Position numbers and translations under genes: made by a program
Assembly: GCA_017649925.1 (NCBI GenBank)
Contig: JAGCFX010000066.1
Location: forward strand, 1 to 39,058
Source of the DNA: Paludibacteraceae bacterium
GTDB taxonomy: Bacteria; Bacteroidota; Bacteroidia; Bacteroidales; Paludibacteraceae
Direction of reading: 5' to 3'
DNA length: 39,058 nt
Notes under the pieces: model-generated
What the model was told of the DNA's origin: nothing
What the model saw: the letters and a program-made list of their open reading frames with translations, nothing else
Database searches by the model: none
Shown here: positions 1-7,096 of the stretch, one piece after another
How positions within the stretch are numbered: the first letter of the stretch is position 1
How the letters are laid out: every line of letters starts with the position of its first letter

Positions 1-25
1 GCTCTACCAACTGAGCTATGGCACC
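1..25 (-). tRNA. 5' end of a tRNA, cut by the window edge
   Basis: Read on the minus strand, the first 25 bases form the 5' acceptor strand (GGTGCC), the two-base joint and the D-arm with the classic TAGCTCAGTTGGTAGAGC sequence. The anticodon lies outside the window, so the amino acid cannot be stated. It is transcribed away from trmO. Confidence 0.85.
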
Positions 26-106
26 GTTGCTTTTTTGAAAAGCGGGTGCAAAAGTACTGCTTTTTTTTGATATGACCAAATTTTTTTGCTTTTTTTTTGC
101 AAAAAC

Positions 107-137
107 TTGCATTTTCGGTCAAAAAAGTGTATCTTTG
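107..137 (+). promoter_or_regulatory. Promoter of trmO
   Basis: TTG at 107-109, exactly 20 bases, then TATCTTTG at 130-137. This matches the Bacteroidota primary sigma pattern (TTG near -33, TAnnTTTG near -7). The ATG follows 19 bases after the -7 element, giving a very short leader. Confidence 0.8.
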
Positions 138-156
138 CACACTATTTTGAAGAAAA

Positions 157-906
157 ATGACATTAAAAGTGATTGCATACGCCCATAACGGGCATACGGA
201 TAAGTTTGGCATTCCGCGGCAGAGCAGAGAGGAAAGTCCGATACTGACTCGTATTGTTTTTGAGCCGGAGTTTCGTGTTGCTGAAGCGCTTCGCGGAATT
301 GAACATTTCTCGCACCTTTGGCTGCTTTGGGGTTTTAGCGAGCTGAGCTCGCTGACCGCTAACGCTGAAAGACCGCAGGATAAGCCTGCTGTAGGACTTT
401 CGTGGAGTCCGACAGTTCGTCCGCCGAGATTAGGCGGAAACAAACGGATGGGAGTGTTTGCGACGCGTTCGCCATTTCGGCCTAATCCAATAGGATTAAG
501 TAGTGTGCGGTTGGTAAAAGTGCAAAGAAAGAAAGTGCAGGGCGCGAAGAGTTCTCTGGAATTGATTGTGAGCGGAGCAGATCTATTGGACGGAACGCCG
601 ATATATGACATCAAACCTTATTTGAGTTTCTCCGATAGCCACGAAGATGCGCAAAACGGTTTTGCGGAAGATACGAAAAATAGAACATTGGAGGTGGATT
701 GGAATGGTCTCGAAGTTGCTTCGATACCCGCTCGACATTGGACTGATGCTATAAGGAGGGAAATATCATACATTTTGAGTCAAGATCCTCGTCCCGGTTA
801 TCAAGATGATCCGGAACGGGAATACAAGATGGATTATGGCGGTTGGCGTATAATTTTTGTTGTGGAAGGTGCAAGAGTTATCGTTAAAAAAGTTGAAAAA
901 GTGTGA
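157..906 (+). CDS. trmO: tRNA (N6-threonylcarbamoyladenosine37-N6)-methyltransferase TrmO
   Basis: This protein belongs to the TsaA/YaeB family. Characterised members use SAM to methylate t6A37 of certain tRNAs, in the cytoplasm. The N-terminal beta-barrel domain covers about residues 1-150. It carries the family signature GVFATRSPFRPNPIGLS near residues 99-115 and the DGTPIYDIKPY stretch further on. The C-terminal domain has the typical DPRPGYQ and YGGWRIIF segments. At 249 residues it is full length for the family. The start is the first ATG after a perfect promoter, and the family N-terminus (start of the first strand) aligns with it. It is a single-gene unit next to a tRNA gene on the other strand, with the amylase cluster downstream under its own promoter. 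Confidence 0.9.
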   Translation: MTLKVIAYAHNGHTDKFGIPRQSREESPILTRIVFEPEFRVAEALRGIEHFSHLWLLWGFSELSSLTANAERPQDKPAVGLSWSPTVRPPRLGGNKRMGVFATRSPFRPNPIGLSSVRLVKVQRKKVQGAKSSLELIVSGADLLDGTPIYDIKPYLSFSDSHEDAQNGFAEDTKNRTLEVDWNGLEVASIPARHWTDAIRREISYILSQDPRPGYQDDPEREYKMDYGGWRIIFVVEGARVIVKKVEKV

Positions 907-943
907 AAAAACGCACTTTTTTTCCGAAAAATGACGCGCGCGC

Positions 944-974
944 TTGCATATGTGCAAAAAAAGCAGTATATTTG
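944..974 (+). promoter_or_regulatory. Promoter of the amylase cluster
   Basis: TTG at 944-946, 20 bases, then TATATTTG at 967-974. It lies inside the reading frame open upstream of the first amylase. This argues that translation starts downstream (996 or 1005) and not at the GTG that overlaps the trmO stop. Confidence 0.8.
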
Positions 975-1004
975 CAGCCGGTTTGTGAAAAAATCATGAT
1001 AGCC

Positions 1005-2450
1005 ATGAAAAAAATAATTCTTACTTTACTCGCGATTTTCTTTCTCGCGCCCATGCTGCGCGCGAAAAATATCGGCGTTCCCGCGGAGTGCGAGGACGTG
1101 ATGCTTCAAGCTTTTTACTGGGACAGTTATGACAGCAACAAGAGTTCCACGAAGTACGGTCGTACGAAATGGATTGACCTTCTGAAGGATACTGCTGCAA
1201 TTAACGCCAATTTCGATTTGGTTTGGCTGCCGCCAAGTGCCAAAGCCGGAAGTGACGGTGTGGGTTATAACCACAAGAAATTGAGCAATCAGGACAGTTC
1301 GTGGGGAACAAAAGCCAAATTGAATGAACTGATTGCCGCTTTGCATGCCGGAAATACGAAAGTGCTGGCTGATATTGTGATTAACCACCGTGCGAACAAG
1401 AGCAACTGGTGCGATTTTGAAGAAGATGTGTTTGGTGAGGGTTATGGTTCGTTCCAGCTGACCGAGGCGCATATCTGCAGCGATGATGAGTGTTTCACTA
1501 CGTCTACTTCTTCCTGTTACGGCAGTTCTACGCACGGAGCAAAGGATACGGGCTCTAAGTTCGACGGTCTGCGCGACTTGGATCATACGAGTGAGTATGT
1601 GCAGAATTGGGCAAAGACTTATATGCGTTGGATGCTGGATTCGATGAAATACGATGGTTTCCGTCATGACATGACGCTGGGTTTCCACGGTCAGTATCTG
1701 GGAATGTACAACGAGGCGTCGAAGCCATATCTGTCCGTTTCGGAACTATGGGAAAGTATCACTCGTCAGAAGCAACACTTGCAGGAAACGGATTCCAACA
1801 CGATGATTTTCGACTTCCAGCAGAAGTACGAGTTGCACAAAGCCATTGTGAACGGCAGTTACAGTAAGTTGATGAAGAATACGAATTCTTTCCGCGGGCA
1901 AGGATTGGAGAGGTATGCTGTGACGTTTGTTGACAATCATGATACATTCGAGCGTGACGGTTATGGCGACAATCAGTTCGGCGGACAATATTGCGATTTG
2001 AATAGTGCGGCAAAGAAAGCGCAGATTGTGCAGGCTTATGCGTATATTCTGATGATGCCGGGTGTGCCGTGTGTGTTCTGGCCGCATTGGTATAAATATA
2101 AAGACGAGATCAACCAGTTGATTAAGCTTCGCAAGTTGGCGGGAATTCATTCGGAGAGTGCGGTAAGCGACGAGAGTTATGTACAGGGTGCATATCAGGG
2201 AACGATACAGGGCAAGAAGCACAAAGTGATTCTGCGATTGGGCAAAAACCGCGATATGACAGCGCCTGCGGGTTACGGATGCTGCGCAAATGGCGACCAT
2301 TACAGCGTGTATGTGGAAGGCGTTGAGGCGCTTGGCGAAATTGAAGGACAGCCGTTGAAGGGCGAGAAGTTTATGCGCGACGGCCGTTTGTATATCCGCT
2401 GCGGCGAGAGAATATATGACGCCCAAGGGCGATTGATAAACGAATTTTAG
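1005..2450 (+). CDS. Secreted GH13 alpha-amylase, single catalytic domain (amylase 1)
   Basis: This is a glycoside hydrolase family 13 enzyme, predicted to cut alpha-1,4 bonds in starch or glycogen outside the cytoplasm. The start at 1005 gives a signal peptide (MKKIILTLLAIFF then hydrophobic, ending near LRA). An ATG at 996 adds only three residues, and the longer frame from 903 would run through the promoter. The catalytic domain begins at once (DVMLQAFYWDSY). The four conserved regions are visible: ADIVINH (region I), GFRHD with nucleophile Asp222, SELWE with acid/base Glu247, and FVDNHD with Asp313. It has no N-terminal accessory module, unlike the next two amylases. The last 29 residues carry the C-terminal signature shared by all five proteins in this cluster. 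It is the first gene of the cluster, with a 12-base gap to amylase 2. Confidence 0.87.
   Translation: MKKIILTLLAIFFLAPMLRAKNIGVPAECEDVMLQAFYWDSYDSNKSSTKYGRTKWIDLLKDTAAINANFDLVWLPPSAKAGSDGVGYNHKKLSNQDSSWGTKAKLNELIAALHAGNTKVLADIVINHRANKSNWCDFEEDVFGEGYGSFQLTEAHICSDDECFTTSTSSCYGSSTHGAKDTGSKFDGLRDLDHTSEYVQNWAKTYMRWMLDSMKYDGFRHDMTLGFHGQYLGMYNEASKPYLSVSELWESITRQKQHLQETDSNTMIFDFQQKYELHKAIVNGSYSKLMKNTNSFRGQGLERYAVTFVDNHDTFERDGYGDNQFGGQYCDLNSAAKKAQIVQAYAYILMMPGVPCVFWPHWYKYKDEINQLIKLRKLAGIHSESAVSDESYVQGAYQGTIQGKKHKVILRLGKNRDMTAPAGYGCCANGDHYSVYVEGVEALGEIEGQPLKGEKFMRDGRLYIRCGERIYDAQGRLINEF
2361..2404 (+). repeat. 44-bp perfect direct repeat, copy 1
   Basis: This stretch encodes GEKFMRDGRLYIRCG in the tail of amylase 1. 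It is identical base for base to 6051-6094 in the tail of amylase 3, with flanking bases differing on both sides. The bodies of the two genes are much more diverged at the DNA level. Confidence 0.9.
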
Positions 2451-2462
2451 TTTCAAAATACT

Positions 2463-4274
2463 ATGAAAAAGATATTTGTTCTTTGTCTTTCTGTGATTGT
2501 CAGTGCCGGTCTATGGGCGGCCAATTACGGAATTCTGGTAAACGGACAGACGTATTATGCCGGTGAACATACCGGTCAATTTGAAGGTTTTGAACAGTAC
2601 TTAGTTCATGTTCCCGTAACCTCAGGGGATTATCTCCAACTATGCGACCCATGGAATGATGCCAAATGGGCGGTAAAATTGAATTCCTATTCAGTAAGCG
2701 GGTTTACGTATGATAAGGATAATAATCGTTATACTGTCAGCGTGACGGGCTGCTATGATTTTTACATCAAATTAAAGTGGGAAGCCGATGAATTGTATAT
2801 TGGCGGAGGTTCAAATTGCGGAACCGGAGAGGATTATGCTACAATGTATAAGGGGTCTGTTCCTCCGCGTTGCGAGGCTGTGCTGATGCAGGCTTTTTAC
2901 AACGAATCATATGATCCAGCCTCTCCGGGCGTGGATACATATGGGGATACGAAATGGAATACCTTGGCCTCGCAAGCTACGGAACTCGGCAAGTATTTCG
3001 ATTATATTTGGTTGCCACCTTCTGCAATGGGCGACGGAGCCGGTTATCATCCAAAACAATATAGTAATCAAAATTCCAATTGGGGTACTCGCGAACAATT
3101 GGATGCATTGATTAGTGCACTGCATAATGCCGGTGCGAAAGTGGTGGCGGATGTAGTGATCAACCACTGCGCGAACAAAAGCACGTGGTGTGATTTCTAT
3201 GAAATGGATTTTGGGACCTACGGTAAGTTCTACCCGGACGCAAGTTATATCTGCAAGAATGACGAGGTGAATTTTGATGACAACGCAGGAACTTGCAAAG
3301 GAAAAGCTACTGGTCCGGATGACGATGGCGATAACTGGAGTGGTGCGCGCGACTGGTCACATAGTAACGTGGCTGTGCAAAATATGTTCAAGGCTTATGT
3401 GAAATGGTTACGCAATGTGATGCATTATGATGGTTTTCGTTATGACAAAGGTGACGGATTCAATAACTGGCATCACAATAACTATAACTGGAATGCTCAG
3501 CCTGAGATAGCTTTCATGGAGAGTTATAATAGCACTTCTACTATTTGGAGCGAGATTGAGGCTGCGGAATATAATCTTATGGCTTTGGATTTTGACACTA
3601 AGTGGAGTGTGTTCAATTCATTCGCAGGTTGGAATTATAGTCAAGGTCGTGGAAGCGGTTTGTTAGGTCAAGGCAAGTCTAAATATGCAGTAGAGTTTAT
3701 TGATAGTCATGACTGGTTCTTGCGTCCTGACAATGAAAACGAGTTTGGTGGTCGCGGTAACTCAATGACCGATGCATTAAAATGTCGTCTGCTGCAAGCA
3801 AATGCATTCCTGTTGAGTATGCCCGGTGTGCCTTGTGTCTTCTATCCTCACTGGCATAAATATAAGGAGTTCATCAAGTTGATGATCGAGGCACGTAAGT
3901 TTGCAGGGGTTCATAGCGAGAGTTCCGTGACGGATGAATATGCGGAGGAAGGCGGCTATCAGGCTACGATTCATGGTAAATACGGATATTTGATTTTAAT
4001 GCTTGGGAACAAGACATCTCATGGAGATGTGGATTGGTTAAAAGATTATAAATTGATGGCCAGTTATTACGAAACCAATGACTGTGGTATGGGGAAGAAC
4101 GCGAGCTATGAGATTTGGGTGAATAGGACAGCGCCGATACCGACGGGAGTGGAGCAGCCTACCTCCGACTCCTCCCTGAGGGGAAGAGGGGAAAAGTTCG
4201 TGCAAGACGGGCAGTTGTATATCCGCTTGGGTGACCAAGTATTTGATGCGACAGGTAAACTGATTCAAAAATAA
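2463..4274 (+). CDS. Secreted GH13 alpha-amylase with N-terminal accessory module (amylase 2)
   Basis: A signal peptide (residues 1-19, ending LWA) precedes a roughly 100-residue beta-rich module that starts NYGILVNGQTYY and ends CYDFYIKLKWEADELYIGG. The same module opens amylase 3 and, more diverged, the 291-residue protein downstream. A starch-binding role is inferred from context. The GH13 domain starts near residue 137. It shows ADVVINH, GFRYD with nucleophile Asp328, AFMES with acid/base Glu353, and FIDSHD with Asp417. The usual Asn of the last motif is Ser here, but both key residues (His, Asp) are intact. The C-terminus carries the shared signature (GEKFVQDGQLYIRLGDQVFD). Just before the signature the linker holds a GC-rich segment (TSDSSLRGR) absent from its paralogues. 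It sits 12 bases after amylase 1 and 21 before amylase 3, consistent with one transcript. Confidence 0.87.
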   Translation: MKKIFVLCLSVIVSAGLWAANYGILVNGQTYYAGEHTGQFEGFEQYLVHVPVTSGDYLQLCDPWNDAKWAVKLNSYSVSGFTYDKDNNRYTVSVTGCYDFYIKLKWEADELYIGGGSNCGTGEDYATMYKGSVPPRCEAVLMQAFYNESYDPASPGVDTYGDTKWNTLASQATELGKYFDYIWLPPSAMGDGAGYHPKQYSNQNSNWGTREQLDALISALHNAGAKVVADVVINHCANKSTWCDFYEMDFGTYGKFYPDASYICKNDEVNFDDNAGTCKGKATGPDDDGDNWSGARDWSHSNVAVQNMFKAYVKWLRNVMHYDGFRYDKGDGFNNWHHNNYNWNAQPEIAFMESYNSTSTIWSEIEAAEYNLMALDFDTKWSVFNSFAGWNYSQGRGSGLLGQGKSKYAVEFIDSHDWFLRPDNENEFGGRGNSMTDALKCRLLQANAFLLSMPGVPCVFYPHWHKYKEFIKLMIEARKFAGVHSESSVTDEYAEEGGYQATIHGKYGYLILMLGNKTSHGDVDWLKDYKLMASYYETNDCGMGKNASYEIWVNRTAPIPTGVEQPTSDSSLRGRGEKFVQDGQLYIRLGDQVFDATGKLIQK

Positions 4275-4295
4275 CATACTAAAAATTTTAATACA

Positions 4296-6134
4296 ATGAA
4301 AAAAGGATTAATTATTTTATTTGCGATGCTGTGCGCGACATGGACGTTCGCGCAAAACTACGGCATCTTGGTAAATGGGAAGACGTATTACCAGGCTTCG
4401 TATGAAGGTCCTGATCCTTATGGTGGAGGATATGAGCAGTATTTGTCTCATGTGCAGGTCAAGAGCGGTGATTACTGTCAGTTGTATGATGCGGAGAACA
4501 AAGCCGCTTGGGCTGTTGACTTGGATGGTGCATCATCTGAAGGATTTACACGTAATAACGACCGTTACAACATCACGGCAACGGGTTGTTATGACTTCTA
4601 CATCAAGTTGAAATGGGAGGCTGACGCTTTGTATGTTGGTAAGGGTTCCAACTGCGGTTCTGGTGTAGATGTGGATAAGATAGACACCGGAGGCGGTGGC
4701 GGCGGTGGTGATGGCACTCAATACTCTACTGCAGCGCCAGCGAAATGTGCGGACGTAATGCTTCAGGCTTTCTATTGGGACAGTTATGAAGATAAGGGCT
4801 ATGGTCGTACCAAATGGATGGATTGGAATAATGGTGCCAATAACACCAGTGCTGAGGAAATCGGCAAGTGGTTTGATTTGGTTTGGTTACCGCCTATGTC
4901 CAGATCGAGTGGAGGTACGGGTTATCACCCGTTGATTTATAGTAGTTTGGATAGTCAGTGGGGTTCCAAAACCACGTTACAAACATTAATCAGCACATTG
5001 CATCAGAACGGTGCGAGAGTGGTAGCAGACATCGTGATTAACCATGCGGCTAACAAGAGCGGCTGGTGCGATTTCAATACCTATAATTTTGGTTCGTACG
5101 GTACGTTTACCCCGGATGCCTCGTGGATTTGCAACACGGATGAGGTAAACTATGACAGCAGTGCAGGTTCTTGCAAGGGTAAGGCAACAGGTGCGGCAGA
5201 TGATGGTTATGGCGACGAGGCCAATTACGGAGCAGCACGCGATTGGGATCACAATAGTGCCAAAGTACGTGACATGTTCAAAGCGTATCTGAAATGGCTG
5301 CGCAATGATGTGGGAGTAGATGGTTTCCGTTACGATTACTGCAAAGGATTCCACAATAGTCACATCAATGATTATAACAAGGCAGCCGGTGCTTATTTCT
5401 CCGTAATGGAGTATTGGGATGGTAATGTGAACACGCTTCAAGACCGTTTGAATGATGCCGGTTGGAACACTTTGACGTTTGACTTTGCCACCAAGTACAC
5501 GGCATTCAATGACGGTATTGCGGCTAATAACTATTGGAAACTGAAGGGCGCAGGTCTGCCAGGAGCAGGTAAAGCGCGTTACGCTTGTACGTTCCTTGAT
5601 AGCCATGACTCTTTCCAGCGCGATGACAATGAGTTCTGCGGAAAGAATAACTCAATGAAATATCCGGGTAAGATTCAGCAATGCTATGCATACTTGCTGT
5701 CTATGCCGGGAATCCCGTGTGTATTCTATCCGCACTGGGTAAAATTCAAAGATCAAATTAAAGCGATGATCAACGCCCGCTACAAAGCAGGTGTACATAG
5801 CGAGAGTGCCGTAAGTGACGAGGCTGGTGACGGTTTCTATAAAGCAACCATTACCGGTACAAACGGTGAGATCCGCGTACTGATTGGTCCGAACTCCGGT
5901 TATGGCTCTACTCCTTCCGGCTTTACGAAGGCTGTAACAGGCGAGAACTATGGCGTTTACTATAAGATGAATAGTAATCGCGGCGATAAAGACCAGAACC
6001 GCAAGCCGCAAGGCATAGAAGATGTGACCGTTAACACGGAGAAACCGCTTGGCGAGAAGTTTATGCGCGACGGCCGTTTGTATATCCGCTGCGGTGAGCA
6101 AGTATTTGATATGATGGGCAACCGAATTAAGTAA
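4296..6134 (+). CDS. Secreted GH13 alpha-amylase with N-terminal accessory module (amylase 3)
   Basis: It has the same plan as amylase 2. A signal peptide (MKKGLIILFAMLCATWTFAQ) is followed by the NYGILVNGKTYY module to about residue 118, a glycine-rich linker (TGGGGGGGDG, residues 131-140), then GH13 from about 150. Conserved regions are ADIVINH, GFRYD with nucleophile Asp347, FSVMEYW with acid/base Glu372, and FLDSHD with Asp438. Asp-rich and Cys-containing segments near residues 278-306 resemble the calcium-binding B-domain region of GH13 enzymes, and the paired cysteines could form a disulfide outside the cytoplasm. The C-terminal tail is the shared signature and is identical to that of amylase 1 over 44 bp. 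The three amylases look like tandem duplicates that have since diverged. Exact specificity cannot be read from sequence. Confidence 0.87.
   Translation: MKKGLIILFAMLCATWTFAQNYGILVNGKTYYQASYEGPDPYGGGYEQYLSHVQVKSGDYCQLYDAENKAAWAVDLDGASSEGFTRNNDRYNITATGCYDFYIKLKWEADALYVGKGSNCGSGVDVDKIDTGGGGGGGDGTQYSTAAPAKCADVMLQAFYWDSYEDKGYGRTKWMDWNNGANNTSAEEIGKWFDLVWLPPMSRSSGGTGYHPLIYSSLDSQWGSKTTLQTLISTLHQNGARVVADIVINHAANKSGWCDFNTYNFGSYGTFTPDASWICNTDEVNYDSSAGSCKGKATGAADDGYGDEANYGAARDWDHNSAKVRDMFKAYLKWLRNDVGVDGFRYDYCKGFHNSHINDYNKAAGAYFSVMEYWDGNVNTLQDRLNDAGWNTLTFDFATKYTAFNDGIAANNYWKLKGAGLPGAGKARYACTFLDSHDSFQRDDNEFCGKNNSMKYPGKIQQCYAYLLSMPGIPCVFYPHWVKFKDQIKAMINARYKAGVHSESAVSDEAGDGFYKATITGTNGEIRVLIGPNSGYGSTPSGFTKAVTGENYGVYYKMNSNRGDKDQNRKPQGIEDVTVNTEKPLGEKFMRDGRLYIRCGEQVFDMMGNRIK
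6051..6094 (+). repeat. 44-bp perfect direct repeat, copy 2
   Basis: Identical to 2361-2404 (see copy 1). It encodes the conserved core of the shared C-terminal signature in amylase 3 and suggests recent gene conversion or tail exchange. Confidence 0.9.
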
Positions 6135-6170
6135 TTTACCAATAAAAACAACAAATTAAATTTTAGTATT

Positions 6171-7046
6171 ATGAAAAAATTATTTACATTTGCATTGGGG
6201 CTAGTAGCTAGTCTTGCAATGATGGCAGAACCTTTCTCTGTTCGAGTAAATGGAACAACTGATTACCCTGCAACGAACACCGGAGAGAAAGATTATCAGG
6301 ATCGTGTACAATATGCAGCACTTGGTGTGACACTTCAGGTAGGCGATAAATTGACTTGCTATGACGGAGGAAGCGGGTCCGCGTGGAACATCGGTGTGAT
6401 AGATCAATATGGTGCTTATCAGAACTTTTCAACGGGTAGCGATGCATTAACATGTAATGTAGCCGGCACCTATAACATCTACATTAAAATGAAATATCAA
6501 GACGATATGTGGTACATTGAGGAAGCTAACGGCGGCGGAGGCCAAGGTGGTGGCCAAGGTGGTGGCGGCGGCCAAGGCGGTCAAGGTGGCGGCGAAGGCA
6601 ATCCGCGTTACTACTATAAAGGTTTTATTGACGACTCTGACGTTGAGCCAAGCGAGAGCACGTTGTTTAATAGTGGCATTGCGAACATCAGCTTCACTGC
6701 AGCGGCTTATCTTTTCGTTATCTATCAGGTAGATGGACAGCCAGGAGTTCAGTACATGACAGCTCAATATGTTGATGGTCCGACTCATGCAACATTGACC
6801 AAAACCGGTAGTGAGAAATGGAAATGTCCGGCAGGAGCTACCAAACTATATTTGTATGACAACGAAGACGGTACGCTGGAGATCTCGAGCGAGCAAATGT
6901 CAGGTAAGACTTTGGTAACCGGTGGTGGTAATCAAGCTATTGATAACACCGCAGTTAAGGAGGAAGCTCGCAAGGTGATTGTTGACGGAGAACTGCGTAT
7001 TATTCGCGGAGATAAGGTATTTGACGCTACAGGTCGTCAGTTGTAA
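6171..7046 (+). CDS. Secreted non-catalytic two-module protein, candidate alpha-glucan binder
   Basis: A signal peptide (ending SLAMMA) is followed by a beta-rich module (PFSVRVNGTTDYP to NIYIKMKYQDDMWYIEE, about residues 20-118). This module is clearly related to the N-terminal modules of amylases 2 and 3. A glycine/glutamine-rich linker (about 120-143) joins it to a second module of roughly 100 residues (RYYYKGFIDDSD to LEISSEQ) that I do not recognise. No glycosidase domain is present. The protein ends with the shared C-terminal signature (VDGELRIIRGDKVFDATGR). Its position between two GH13 genes and the shared module suggest a substrate-binding surface or periplasmic protein, perhaps replacing the SusE/SusF role, since no sus-type genes are in the window. 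The function is inference; the module relationship is seen directly. Confidence 0.8.
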   Translation: MKKLFTFALGLVASLAMMAEPFSVRVNGTTDYPATNTGEKDYQDRVQYAALGVTLQVGDKLTCYDGGSGSAWNIGVIDQYGAYQNFSTGSDALTCNVAGTYNIYIKMKYQDDMWYIEEANGGGGQGGGQGGGGGQGGQGGGEGNPRYYYKGFIDDSDVEPSESTLFNSGIANISFTAAAYLFVIYQVDGQPGVQYMTAQYVDGPTHATLTKTGSEKWKCPAGATKLYLYDNEDGTLEISSEQMSGKTLVTGGGNQAIDNTAVKEEARKVIVDGELRIIRGDKVFDATGRQL

Positions 7047-7056
7047 TAACCAGCAG

Positions 7057-7074
7057 GCTCGCGTGTGTGCGAGC
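7057..7074 (+). other. Hairpin between two cluster genes
   Basis: A perfect 6-bp GC-rich stem (GCTCGC / GCGAGC) with a six-base loop GTGTGT lies in the 50-base gap before the last GH13 gene. No T-run follows, so it is not a standard terminator. It might moderate transcript processing or stability. Confidence 0.4.
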
Positions 7075-7096
7075 GTGCATAGACACATATAATAGT

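Noticed and set aside
903-1004. N-terminal extension of amylase 1 from a GTG overlapping the trmO stop
   Set aside because: A consensus promoter lies inside it, and the ATG at 1005 (or 996) gives a normal signal peptide, which the longer form would bury.
1026-1688. Long antisense reading frames across the amylase and other genes
   Set aside because: They mirror strongly supported genes, lack promoters and show no recognisable protein features.
3690-5620. Inactive amylases because NHD reads SHD
   Set aside because: The His and Asp of the motif are present along with the nucleophile and acid/base residues. The Asn position tolerates Ser in this superfamily.
7067-7096. GTG start of the large GH13 gene
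   Set aside because: It lies within the intergenic hairpin and would add ten non-hydrophobic residues before a good signal peptide that begins at ATG 7097.
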